Below, piece after piece: positions 48,713 through 60,297 of a stretch of DNA of 64,000 nt; position 1 is the first letter of the stretch; each line of letters starts with the position of its first letter. Origin of the DNA: Fasciolopsis buskii (lineage: Eukaryota; Platyhelminthes; Trematoda; Plagiorchiida; Fasciolidae); the NCBI GenBank assembly GCA_008360955.1, contig LUCM01001813.1:139635-203634 (forward strand), in the 5' to 3' direction. Both the position numbers and the translations under genes were made by a program. Below the pieces are notes generated by a model. That model ran no database searches. It was not told where the DNA came from and worked only from the letters and a program-made list of their open reading frames with translations.

Positions 48713-51687
48713 TCGAAGTGTCGCTCAGGAGCAATTTAACCAATCACTGGCATAGGTATTTGACACTTGGTCAAAACAGATACGAGGCACGTGAGACCAG
48801 ACCTTTCCAACCTCTGTCTATGCGCATGTGTGGGATATCCCCACATGAGTGACATGTCAGGTCTTCAGTACATCGCGATTGGTTTCTTCCGTTCCGAGTT
48901 ACTTGCGGATAAAGAATTTATGCTTGCACGGAATTATTCTTGAATCACGCACTATGAAATGACAAATTATAATTTGGGACTTAGTTGATATTTAACAGTG
49001 ATTAGCCCTGCAGAGCTTGTCTCCATATAAGTAGATATGGAAATATCTATGCTTCCCGTTAATTCCATTACTGTGTTCTCTTATTTGCTTTTAATTTTCA
49101 GTAATGTGTTGTGCTTATTTGGTGTGAATCTGAATATGACTATATTCTGTAGACGTAGTTATGTTTCGTTTTCTCCTTTGCAGCGGGCTATTATGATGAA
49201 TAACAACAAGTTTATGGCTTGTGGATCTACCATCGATTGAATTTTATTGAAAATCAATATGAAATAAGAGGATAAACTAGTATCCGTTAAAGTTCTGTAG
49301 AACAGGCAACTCGTGTTTCTGATAGCTGATCGGTAGCCCATTGTCAGCTGATGTGGTATGGTTATTTACTCCTATTTGCATGTGACCGGTTGTTAGATGG
49401 TATGAAAGTGAAAACTCAGTCCCTGCTCTCCTAGTCTCCTTCATTATCGGTGATTTTGTGGTCAACAGTGCGCAGGGACTGCCAGTTATTTTCTACACCA
49501 AAGCTTTCTTATAAATTCCAAAGCTAATCGCTTTTCGGTCTTTTGTCAACAGAGGACGGGATGTAGTTGAGCAATTCGGCAATTATGTATTATCTTATTT
49601 TACAAAAATGCCGATTCACGTGAACAGATAGCGAATAAAATGGTAACATTTATTGTTCAGTCCGGTGTATCAATGATAAGCGAGATCCAGCGTCTTTTCA
49701 AGACAAGCTTATTCGAAAGAGACTCAACTGCGAAAGGTCACATGCGCCCTAACGATCGGCAAGTCACGTTTAGTTACTGAAGTCCCTTTAAACAGCTGAA
49801 TGACAGGCTGAGACCAAAAATTTGTTTCGTGCGCTCGAGTCGTCTACACAGTCGCCTAGTGTCAGTTCGAAGCAGTGTTATTGGAGACTTCGCGGTGAGA
49901 TTCAGCTACTTTTTGAGAATCGGAAGCCGATTACAACATCAGTTTATGGCTCGGGCTTTTGGTTGACAGATCTAAGCCTTCTTGTTATATTATCCTCTGC
50001 GATGCTTATTTCACCCAACTCGCATCGTACCCGTTGTTATCTGGTATGGTTCGGCTAATCTGTTTTGTTTACTTGCCCAGGTACAAGTCATTGTGTGCGG
50101 GTGCTAGTCTTTCAAGCTCATCTAGGACTTCGTGTTTCGTAGTTCCTCACTACTGACGTTCTATCTCTAGGCAACATATAGTATTATCGTCCCGTTTTCC
50201 TAGCATTTTCCCTAGAACAAGTTTGATCTTATTATCTCCAACCAATCGCTCTTGGAGAGCAAGAGGCCCCTGAACGGCCGCCACCAAGAATTCCGACGGA
50301 CATGTTCGCACCGAATATCTGAATTTCGTCTCACACTCCTATTTGGCTCCAGGTGATAGCCAGAAGTATGCACTTGGCACCGCTTGAAACGGCAGATCCG
50401 TTGATCGAGTTTGGTGCAAAAATCTGCCCTCACAACTATTCATTTCCGAGTGCTTCCCGGCCTTCGAGTCCTGAAAATCAAGCGTTCCCTGTAAAACCTA
50501 CTGCTCCGCCTCCCTCCACATTAGTGTTCTCTGTTGTTTCTTATTCGTCAGTTTATTCTCCTTTGAAACGATTCTGTTCCTTTTGTTTAATGGGTATTTT
50601 GTTTCAGAGGTTTTCGAACTATTTCACTAATTTGCAGGTGACGCTGCTGTCGAAAGTTCCATTGTGTCCCGAATTCGGGAGTGCAAACGTCATAACTAAC
50701 CGTAAACGTGGCTTCCTAATTGTATCACTAGATTCCTACCGTGAACGCACTTTCTTACAGGGCTCTTATAAAATCACGCTGACATCAATGCTACCAGAAC
50801 GACCTACATCCCTCACGTGTTTTATCTTCTCCAAATAACTTATGCTGAACATGCTCTTCTCCTGTACTTAGCTATTGCGTGACATGTTTTATTACCTAAG
50901 TCCCCTGCTCAAATACCAGCTTGTTTCTTCTGACACGGATACTGGAAATTGCCTTACTCTTCTTCACGTTATCTAACCCTTAGGGTTCGAAAAATTCTTG
51001 TACCTGAGTAAGAGTTACATACGAGACGAGTCTTTATCTCTTCTTCTTATTCTTCTTCTGTTCCGGGGAAAATGAAATGGATGATAAAAAACCGCACTTC
51101 TTTTATATTTCATTGGTAACCGTCAGTCCTTCGCTGGACAGATGATTTGTGATATTATCGTTCCACTGTCACCACTATAGGCCTTGTTCAAAGAAAGCCT
51201 TTACCTTTAGCCTTTTCCTGCTTTCACCAGTATTCCGGTGTCAAACCGTAATTACCAAGTCCTTATCCGAATATATGGCTGCCGTGTGTTTAAACATGTT
51301 GGTCTTCTCTTTGTGTATCTTTCGAAATCGGTTATTCTTTCTCGTTTTGTTTGCCTTTCGTGGGTGATTTTTCGTTTTCTGTAAATCCCGTTACCACAAC
51401 AAGGAAAAACGGTTGACATGAGGAGTCCATTGAATAAATGGGAACAAACGGAGGTAACCGGCTGACGTTCCCAAAGAATAACCAAGTGAGCAGATAGCAA
51501 ATAGGGCTCGTCTAATTTCTGGACCTTGGTGGATGTTCTCCCTAATTATAAAAGTACTAGGGTTTTTAAATCCGGCATTTGCGAGAGTTCTCGAAACCAC
51601 CATCAAATGCGTTTGGTTGCTCTGAGTAAAATGATTAGTATTAGCGTAGGTGTGGTACTAACAAATAGATAGAAGCTGAGCTACCTT
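48713..51687. other. Intergenic stretch, nothing recognised
   Basis: The longest plus-strand frame (50353-50838, 161 codons) has a Pro/Ser-rich start and a positively charged later part. It matches no family I know and has no splice or partner support. Confidence 0.4.
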
Positions 51688-51960
51688 GTGTATTTGATGG
51701 AGGCTGCGAAACATGACCAACGAGCACTAGACAGAATTTGGAGGGATGTAGCTTCATTAGGAATGTGCCTTGCACCTTCGGAGTTTAAAATGTTGTTGCC
51801 GAATTGCATGACAGTAATCTCGAACAGTACACTACATGGAGAGGAACTAACGGTTGACGACCGTTTCAGTGGCGTAGGCAGCCGCCTGACGAAGAATGGT
51901 ACCTCGGTAGTAGAAGTAAGTATGCGTATATTAAAGGCACCATTAGAAGTAAAACTGAGG
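51688..51960 (+). pseudogene. RTE-type reverse transcriptase relic, second lineage
   Basis: The frame contains RALDRIWRDVASLGMCLAPS followed by EFKMLLPNC, then LHGEELTVDDRFSGVGSRLT and VEVSMRILKA. This follows the RTE segment after the YADD box (f-L-d-r-l ... g-M-x-f-a-P-s-K-c-K-m-L-l ... G-E-E-L-x-v-V-d-r-F-x-Y-L-G-S-x-l ... e-v-x-x-R-I-x-K-A). The expected YLGS is GVGS and the lysine-cysteine pair is EF. Similarity fades after about 51960. The residues differ strongly from the copy at 44.6-45.8 kb (SSRIQKA there, VSMRILKA here). Confidence 0.72.
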
Positions 51961-53035
51961 AAGATAAGCACGCTGATTTTCCACACACGCGTTCATGCAT
52001 ACACATCAGCGTACAGCACCATGAAATAATATGAGCGATTAGAGCTTGGAAAAATAGAATGTATCGTTGCCAAGCCACATGTACATTTGAGGTCCAGCAT
52101 CTTTTTATTTGTGTACCCCTAGTGGAATTCCGCTCAATAAGATCCCACATAGTCTCATTTCAAAGTTCGCTGTTCACTACTTCGCGATCCCCAACACACC
52201 AGACGTCAACTTTGGGCATTCGACACCTGAAACATTAGCAAATAACGTGTGTTTATAATTTGCCGGTCAAGTGTTGTTATTTCGATCATTTTGTTTTCTA
52301 GTTTACAACTGCCGTCAACCAGAATAAGAAACTCAAGGTCTCAAGATTGGTGTGACTATTTTGTTTCACTCTGAAGGTATATTCTGAAGCCGCTTGGGGC
52401 TAGAAGTACTGTGGACATAAACGAAGCACGCCCTCGGCATATTCCGGTGCGTACGCTATGGTTCCCAAAAGTTCCACTGTTTCATGTCAGTTCTCGAACG
52501 GTTCTATGATGTTATTTATTTTGATCGACAAATCAGATTAGCACTTCATACACTGTCATCTTTAACTGCAAGAACGCCGGAAGGAATTTCAGTCGTCCAC
52601 TGGAGCAAAGTTGAAACCACGAAAGTGTAAATGAATGGGATTAATGAACACGATATACGATCTGGTTCACGTGAAATGTCACAAATATTCTAAGATGCCA
52701 CCAAAATATTGGAATATTCTACGGAAAACCATAAAATCTTCGTGGTAAATGGCAAAACATTACAGAAGAATAACAGATTAATAAAAAAAAATAAGGATTA
52801 TTTCAAGAAACAAAAGATGGTAAACTGTAAGCTACTAAAATTGTCGCTGTTTTTGAGTTTGGTCCAATAGACCGTGCATTTTGTTGACAGGGCTTTTAAT
52901 ATTTGAAGATCGACGTCGTATACTTTGTGACATAGCAAAAAATCCGTGGCGATCTAATAATATGACGGATGGACATTGGCATTTGTCCTTAAGGATGACA
53001 ACTGAACAAAATTTATTTGGTAATTCTAATTAGCT
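51961..53035. other. Intergenic stretch, nothing recognised
   Basis: No repeat, promoter or coding motif stands out. Confidence 0.5.
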
Positions 53036-53200
53036 TGAACCGAAGTTGGTGGCACGTCGGTAAAGCACACGCCTTCTGTGTTCCGAGTTCAAACATTGGG
53101 TGCGATAGAGGACATTCACCAGTGATAACCTCTAATAAGAAAAAATACTCGAGTCTGATGCTGCCCGAGTGCGCGGTTGACCGGATGACCTAAGATTCGT
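53036..53200 (+). mobile_element. Diverged SINE-like unit, related to 24855-25020
   Basis: GGTGGCACGTCGGTAAAGC is an A-box-like sequence and CCGAGTTCAAACATTGG a B-box-like one at tRNA spacing. The body shares the CTCTAATAAGA and GGTTGACCGGATGACCT blocks with the copy in SLC26 intron 1. Confidence 0.5.
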
Positions 53201-55324
53201 GCATGAAAATTCACCCAAGCAAATGAAACACCAGTTCCACACACTACTAAGGAGTAACTTCGAACTCTGCATGGGATTATCAGACGCGAAGCAGGCTAAT
53301 GTGAACGTGCATCTTTCCAGCACAAAAGATCTGACTTGGTGGGAGGGATTCTACAGAAGCAAACAAGACATGTCCCGTATCATATTTCGAGGCTTTTGGG
53401 TACTGCTGCATGTCTGAAAAATGATAACGCGTTAAAAAGCTAAAATCCAAGTCACAAATGTTTGTCAGTTCCACCATCCATTTCCGCCCGTAAATATCCA
53501 AATGAAATTCTCGTGAACAAATATTAGGATCGTTGGATAGGAGAGTACTGAGAATGCATCTTTGAAAAGCGGCAATAAATGTATAACCGGTCGTGTGTTT
53601 CCGAAAGAATTCTGTTCATTAATCCTTGGACGAAATATACTAATGTGAGCTCTATCGAAAACACTCAGCAGATTCTGTCTTCTCTAGAGAACAGTACCAT
53701 CGAGGGCTGTCAGATACGAAGCTGTCTTCATTCATATCCAAAAGCTACGACGTCGATTACCTGATCATCGTTGACTATAGTTCTGCTGCTTGAATTCTGT
53801 CCGAATTTTGGTTTGAGTGTGCCCAAGGACACTTCAAAATATCCGAGGATATATCGACCAAGATTTGGGAGATACTAGATAGATAAACATCTAACTTAGG
53901 ATATTCAAAGTGTGGCCGACCACGTTTGAAGGGTTTCTCTTATTTGACTAAAGCGAATCATAATTGAGGTTGGATGTAGGGGGTTGTTGGAATGTTGATC
54001 GCAGTTTGGTACCACCTAATCGCCTCCAGTATATCACGGATGTCGAGAGCGAAAGTTAGCCTCTTTTGCTGACAACTCAGTGAAGTGTGTCCTTAGCTAG
54101 AACATCATAGCTGACTAGGAACTAATCTCACTAGCAAAAGAACCCATTTCATAGTATACACACAAATGTATACATATAAAATAATACGTCCCCTTTGTTT
54201 AATTCACTATGATGGAAGTAAAATAGATATTGACACTTCTTGTCAATCGCACGCAACAAGTAACATGTCATTTGCTGGACATTCGTCTAGTAATGCCATC
54301 TGAATATCATAAAGGTCCTATTATTTTATGCATAAATAATATCTGTTTTCCTTTTCCGGCCATCTCGTACAGACAAATAGTTGGTGCAGAACTCGGCAGT
54401 CATTTAAGCTCAACTTTGGCCAAATCGTTTCCATTCGGGCCTTGGAAGCGAATGTGTGGTAATGTTTCTCAAATATAACTACGCATACTTTGCCTTGAAG
54501 ATGCTTAAATTTCACTACCCTTGATCTTTGTATTACTATTTTACTAGAATTCTATCCACTCAACCCCATCTTTCTGTTTTGTTTCAATAATCACTAAAGA
54601 GCACTTTCAGTATTGTTTTGACAATAACCAAGGATTCAGTTAGGAAAAGCCACAAAAGGTGGTCGATATTCAAATTCCTCAAATTTTCTCCCCCAACAAC
54701 CCGCAAACAAGGTTTGATGAAGACTGTGCTATTGGACAGGAAATCCATGATATCTTTCCTGGTACGTTGGAAGGAGGAGAAAAGTTTATTCGAAGGACAG
54801 TTAGGCATAATGGTTGATCCGAAATATTCACCGATATGAAGAACTAAAACACTCATAAGACCAATCCAGTATAAGGAGCCCCTAAGAAAAGCGTTCACTT
54901 TAAATTGGCATATCCGGATTCCCACCTAATGGAAGAGGTACATCGAGGAATAAAATCAGTTCTAAATCACACTATCTCCGCTGTGCAAATTCAGCTCCTA
55001 TGATGCTTTCGGAAGATGAACCGGGATAGGCGTGAAATTGTTGCTTGACAAATTCAGCCGCACTTGCGGTTCATCAATTTGCATGTGATTGCGGCGGCGA
55101 TATACATTGACAGAACGAACCGACGATTTTCACAGCGAATGTCTGAACACTTTCCAAAATGACTAACAGGTACAGTGATATAAGATTTTTCTGATGGATA
55201 AACAAACCGGAATTTCGGTTCGCCAATAACCAAACCCATTATTAGGGACAGAGAAAAAAGTGACCCAGTAGTGTCTGTTTTTCCAAATGATTCGTCATTC
55301 GGCTCCAGTTTCCAAATTCCTACT
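53201..55324. other. Intergenic stretch, nothing recognised
   Basis: A minus-strand frame at 54584-54925 (113 codons) has hydrophobic stretches but no motif I recognise. Confidence 0.4.
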
Positions 55325-55475
55325 GGATCTCCTGGAAGAGCTGTGCACTTGCTCCATTATTGTTGGGAGTCACCAGTAGTGCATATCCACAGCACTCGAT
55401 CTGGGACGCTATCCCGGGATGAATGATTTTGAGTCGAACGTCTAGCCGGATGATTCTGAACGGTTCATAAAAATC
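55325..55475 (-). mobile_element. Old copy of tRNA-headed, hammerhead-bearing short repeat
   Basis: The minus strand carries GTTCGACTCAAAATCATTCA and CGGGATAGCGTCCCAGATCG (decayed T-arm region), then ATGCACTACTGGTGACTCCC, where the ribozyme core CTGATGA is CTGGTGA. The GAAA box is lost. Confidence 0.7.
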
Positions 55476-55674
55476 AACACTGCCTGATATACTGGATGTT
55501 GCTGACCATAAACGAGTTCAGCGTCAGTTGGAAGACTCCCAGGTGAAGACGAAATTCCCTATAGACAGGCAAAGACAATACACTCTACGCTGTAGAATTA
55601 TTCTACTTAATAGGAGTCCGTAGCCTGCACTATCCAGTGCCGGGTAAGGAGCTATATCATACAACGTTAATGTT

Positions 55675-55850
55675 CGAATCAGTCGGGCTATTGTAATGCC
55701 TAAGGCAATCGATTCACCGTGTTTTGTTGCGGGTTTACGTCCCGCTTGAGGCCCGCTGGACACGTAAATCTGATGGCTCTCAACAGGGGTCAAACAGTTG
55801 TACAATGCTTTCACAACTTCCAGTGGCAAGTTAGACGCTGACACTGGATG
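55675..55850 (+). mobile_element. Most diverged copy of the hammerhead-bearing short repeat
   Basis: Head: GCCTAAGGCAATCGATTC and GCGGGTTTACGTCCCG. Ribozyme region: ACGTAAATCTGATGGCTCTC then AGGGGTCAAACAGTTGTACA, aligning base for base with the core of the younger copies but with CTGATGG and CAAA in place of CTGATGA and GAAA. It may be a separate subfamily. Confidence 0.6.
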
Positions 55851-57704
55851 ACAAACCGGGCAGACAAATCATATCAAAATTGCTACTACTGACCGCTATC
55901 CATCAGTTTCTATCAAACCACCGAAGCATAATTGCAAGTTGCAACAGTTAGCATTCCGTCAGGCGTTGCCTATCAGGTCGCATCATTATCCTCTGATTGC
56001 GCTGACACAGTCAACTCACCAGCTATGGATTTGACGCGAATTTCGTGGATATTTCAAAAGGTTTATTTCGTCCAGAACTGTCTGTTTATGAGATTATTAT
56101 CATTGAATGAATGTCCTACAAAAGGGAGAATTTTGCACATGCAGCTGCAAAAAAGGAGTTGAAGTTTTTGTACCCCTCAGCGCCTGTCTTCTTTCTGTTG
56201 TAATGTATTCGGCCATATACCTGTAATTGGCTCGTGTTTGTCTGAACCTGCACTATTGTCATTGGTCCTAGCGGTCTCCCTTGATACGCGTGTTAACTAA
56301 CCCATTTTATTTGTCAGCATTCTGTCTTGCATAAATTCCACGGCCTCGACACAATATGGGATCTGCAGCAGTGGTGGTGTAATCGTGCATTTTCACCTCC
56401 AATTGCCGACTGATAGGATGTGTCTGAGCTCTTGTGAACTAGTCACAATTGATTACCGATTGTTAGACAATCCCGCAGAATAACTTTTTCCACTTCAGTC
56501 TTATACGTGTCTCTTCCTCGATTCACAAAATCTGTCACTGCATATAAAAGGACCAGACCCTGTCGTCTAACGGCAAACTGCAACAAGAAATCTACGAATA
56601 TATTAAAGGATAAACTGCACTTAAATTTGAAGTAAATTAAACGCTGTTATTTAGCTCTTTAGCTTCCTTTTAAACAATCACGTAGAGAATCCTATATGCG
56701 GGTAACCGATAGGTGCAAATGATTCCAGTCACGCGAAACTCCTAAGCAAGTTATAAATAAACAGTTGCGAACTGGAAGAACATCATAGTCAGTCATCCAT
56801 AATGTGGAACAGGTAAGTGTGATGTGCAGCTATGCTTGTAGAAGACTATAATTAGAAACCGCTGATGGATCAATGAGTTATCACCGGAAAAATTTGCTTC
56901 CAGTATGTTAGTAAATTACTAGTTGAAATAAATTTGCTCCTGATGCCTTATCACGCTCGAGCTATTTATCCCGTGACATTCGTAGAGGAAGATGCTTGCA
57001 GATACTCCTGACGACGGACTTGTTCAGTTCAAGGCAGTTACCCAAAGTGTTTTGCACAATCGGGCCCTTGTTTTCCGCCCTCAGTTCTTGCGCAGCATTG
57101 ATATTTGGAATAAATCGGGATAAATCTGGGTGGCTTTTTCTCCGCAATTTGATTCGGTATTTGATCCCCGTTTTGTGACGCTAGCTTGGTCGTTTGTCTT
57201 GCCCCGTTCACCGTCGTTGTGAGTTTCTCTTACATCCGGTACGTTAGAAAGCTTTACATTATCATTTGGCAAGCTGTGTCACGGTTTTGATTATCTCGGA
57301 TTATCTGGGCATTTTAACGATGCCACAGTATAGACAATATAGTCAGTGTTTCTCCTAATATACTCCAGTTTTCCCTACCTCATCGGTTTATAGGGAAATT
57401 TGCCGAATATAGTTTGTATAGTTCGACAAGCGGTGTGGTTGCCTTTTATGAAGCACAAGAACATGACGTATGGTAATACGCTAAAGACCTACTTGATACG
57501 TCCATGTCGGATGAGATCTACATAATTTGGTCTTTTCGCGTCCTTCGCCTTGTGCGTCAAATTGCACTGCTCACTTAGTCACTACATGAAGTTATTTGTA
57601 TCCCAGTACATCCTGCCACAATGAGTGCATGCATTTATTGTTTTTTCTTCTGTGTTTTTGCCTAAATAATTTACAGCGATGCCTGTGTCGTTCAAATTCA
57701 TCTT
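55851..57704. other. Intergenic stretch, nothing recognised
   Basis: Only short unmatched open frames occur. Confidence 0.45.
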
Positions 57705-57817
57705 ACTCTGCACGGCTTTTTCATCCTTGTTAGGAATCATCAGCAGTGCATATCCAACGCACCCGAACTGGGACGAGAACCCGGAGCAAACGACTTTGAG
57801 ACGAACACTTTAGCCTA
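57705..57817 (-). mobile_element. Partial copy of hammerhead-bearing short repeat, minus orientation
   Basis: Minus strand: GGCTAAAGTGTTCGTCTCAA, B-box remnant CCGGGTTCTCGTCCC, then ATATGCACTGCTGATGATTC and CTAACAAGGATGAAAAAGCC. The 5' core and stem II are intact, but stem III and the cleavage triplet are lost. Confidence 0.8.
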
Positions 57818-57935
57818 ACGAGAATGAAACGGCTGCACAGTGCTTCCATGGTTTCTTAATGGTGAATTTAATGATGACATCACTTGGTGAATTATTTAAT
57901 GAAAACATTCTATCTCCCCTTACTAACACATATCA
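57818..57935 (+). mobile_element. Partial copy of hammerhead-bearing short repeat, plus orientation
   Basis: It begins inside the ribozyme (AACGAGAATGAAACGGCTGC, then ACAGTGC as the stem I strand) and continues through TTCTTAATGGTGAATTTAAT to GAATTATTTAATGAAAACAT and the tail CTTACTAACACATAT. The cleavage triplet is GCA, not NUH. It directly abuts the minus-strand copy, giving a head-to-head pair. Confidence 0.8.
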
Positions 57936-60174
57936 TCTTATTCTACTTTGCTAGACTTGGAAAAACCCTTTCACCTTTTCTTCACATCTCAATTTAGTAA
58001 AAAGTTGAATGAAGCTTCGTAAAAGGCACTTAAATATTCCACCCGTTTTGTCCATGGAAATTACCCTCACTGTTTGCCCTATCTTCCACGTCTCCTGTTC
58101 CCACGACATTTGTGAGCGTATTTGAGCTTACTAGTCTTTCGCTGCTATCTGCCTTATAATGAAACACGATACATTTAGGCGCAGAAACTCTGGGTAATGT
58201 AGAACGCATGCACTCACCCCTTGTAATGCTTTTTTATAATATAAATGAGACATGAGTACAGTGGGAGGGACGTATACCGTAGCTACTGGGGCCCGGTGCA
58301 CAACAGAGCGACCACTTTGACCCTGGAACCTAGAGAGGCGCATAATCATATAAGGTCCCAGTGCGTCAGGCTCCGATTGCTAACCGGGAGGCAATAAAGT
58401 TAACATGTGCCATCTACTTTGAAGAATGCCTGCTTAACCAACCAAGGGCTACGCTCCAAACCACCCAGAAAAGCAGAGAGAATAGACTTGATACACGACA
58501 AAAAGTTAGCAGCGAAAAAAATCATGGGCAGGAACTTCGCATCGATTTCTATTTTCAGCTGACATTTTATCAGACGTGTAAGGAAGATCGTGGAAGGAAA
58601 TGATTTCAGAAAAAAAGATTTCTATCTTTCCAGCTTGGATATTTTGCATGGAAGCTGAGATACCCTGTTACGAATAATCAAGTAGTGTTTGGTGTGGCCA
58701 AGGAGGACAGTGCTGATACTTTTTGCTGTGAGTAGGTTTTTCGCATTGTCTGCCATTGGCCGTGCAATATTTAACGCCTCTGCTGGTTTTGCACTCTCCG
58801 TTCGTTTTTTTATATCGATGAAAAGTATTTACTCACCGTTTGCGCATCACATGACCCCCTCCGCCGCGCGCCAACGACCTTGGAACTATTCCGAAGTCAA
58901 ACCTCCCAATCGAATCGAAATTTGGGGACGTGCAAACGTCAGCGTCACGTGATCGGAACCAGACGGCGTACTTTTGCCTACCGAGTAGATACCTCATGCA
59001 TCGAGCTATCGGAGGCCCTTAGCCGGTGAACACGGATTACACAAGTGAACCTACTGATTTACGCAACCATTATTGGAAAGGTGGAAAAAACTTGGTTTTC
59101 TAATCAGAGATCAACTTCTGCGCTCATTTTCCAATGGGAGCAACATTGCAGCGGCAGTTCATTTCAATGAAAACTATGACAATGAAAACACTCTGTTCAA
59201 CCGAATCCGTTGAATACCCATTTAACCAGCTCATTCAGTTTTTTGTATCAGAACAGATACCTTCGTTTTATAATGCTTTACTTTGGATAGATTATTGATC
59301 AGGTGATTTGGTACGAAGTGCGCGATTGCAAAATTGCGTAGTTTCAAGATGTTATGAACCGTTTGGACTTAACCTGGTAATTGAATGAAACTAAAAAGCT
59401 AATCACTACATTGGTACTGACAGGGTTTTAATGCACAGAACCGCCTGATTTGAGCAAAATTTTCCTTACGAGCAATCGAAGCAGGAAAGACAATAAGTTT
59501 TTGGTTAATAACTGTTCATCTTCCAATCGTTTAACATAATTTACTAATTAATGCTGCGTACCTGGTGCAAAAATTGACGTTGTTTGTAGACACATCTTTT
59601 GAGACACCTAATTCTTGTGAGGTGATAACGCCTGGACTTAAGAACCACGGTTAAGTGAATGTGTGTATTTGGTACAATAAGATGCGTCAATTTAAGTCAA
59701 ATCAATTAGGTGTTTTGTGCTTTCAGCTGAACAAATATCATTAATTGCAGGTGTTAAAAATTCTACTCTTCAACAGACTGGTCTAACTAGAACTTGTCTA
59801 ATTTGTTTGCCTTCTTATCACAATCGCCGAAATCGAACGATACTACTGTCGCGGACTGCGAAATAATGGATTAAAACAGACATCAGCATTCTACAGTACA
59901 TTCTCTTGATCGTCACATACAGTAAATCAAACTAGAAGCCCCCATCCGCACAGAATTATTGATCCTCCTGAGGTTTTATAGCCCGCATTCATGAGTATGT
60001 GGGATGAACTATCGATTAACATACACTCCCTTATTAATGCTTAAACTAGACCAGATGGATCTACTTAGTTATTTTTATAAGCAATCTGCTAATCATTAAA
60101 TTTTGTAAGAATAAGAATCATTAACAAACAGTTTTAAATCGGATATCTTTCATCGAAAATGAAATGCTTATATT
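57936..60174. other. Intergenic stretch, repeat traces only
   Basis: Positions 58245-58350 resemble 38920-39035 weakly (possible old dispersed repeat). No exon is recognised. Confidence 0.45.
60160..60174. repeat. Target-site duplication, left copy
   Basis: TGAAATGCTTATATT, an exact 15-base match to 60283-60297, flanking the short Penelope terminus. Confidence 0.8.
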
Positions 60175-60282
60175 GTGAATGATATAATATTAATAACACA
60201 GCGTTGTTGGTAGATGTAATGCGCCAACGTTTCGACTACCGTGGGTAGTCTTTCTCAAGGCAAGTTTTACAATCAAATTGAT
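60175..60282 (-). mobile_element. Short Penelope-like 3' terminus (108 bp) with target-site duplication
   Basis: On the minus strand it reads AAACTTGCCTTGAGAAAGAC, TACCCACGGTAGTCGAAACG, TTGGCGCATTACATCTACCA and GTGTTATTAATATTATATCA. The hairpin-forming ACTACCC..GGTAGT and the GTCGAAACG motif are typical of sequence after the GIY-YIG coding region in Penelope elements. No coding part is present. The perfect 15-base flanking repeat indicates one discrete insertion rather than decay of a longer copy. Confidence 0.78.
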
Positions 60283-60297
60283 TGAAATGCTTATATT
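60283..60297. repeat. Target-site duplication, right copy
   Basis: Exact repeat of 60160-60174. Confidence 0.8.

Noticed and set aside
50353..50838. Plus-strand frame of 161 codons
   Set aside because: No motif, partner exon or repeat relation; may be chance or an unknown element.
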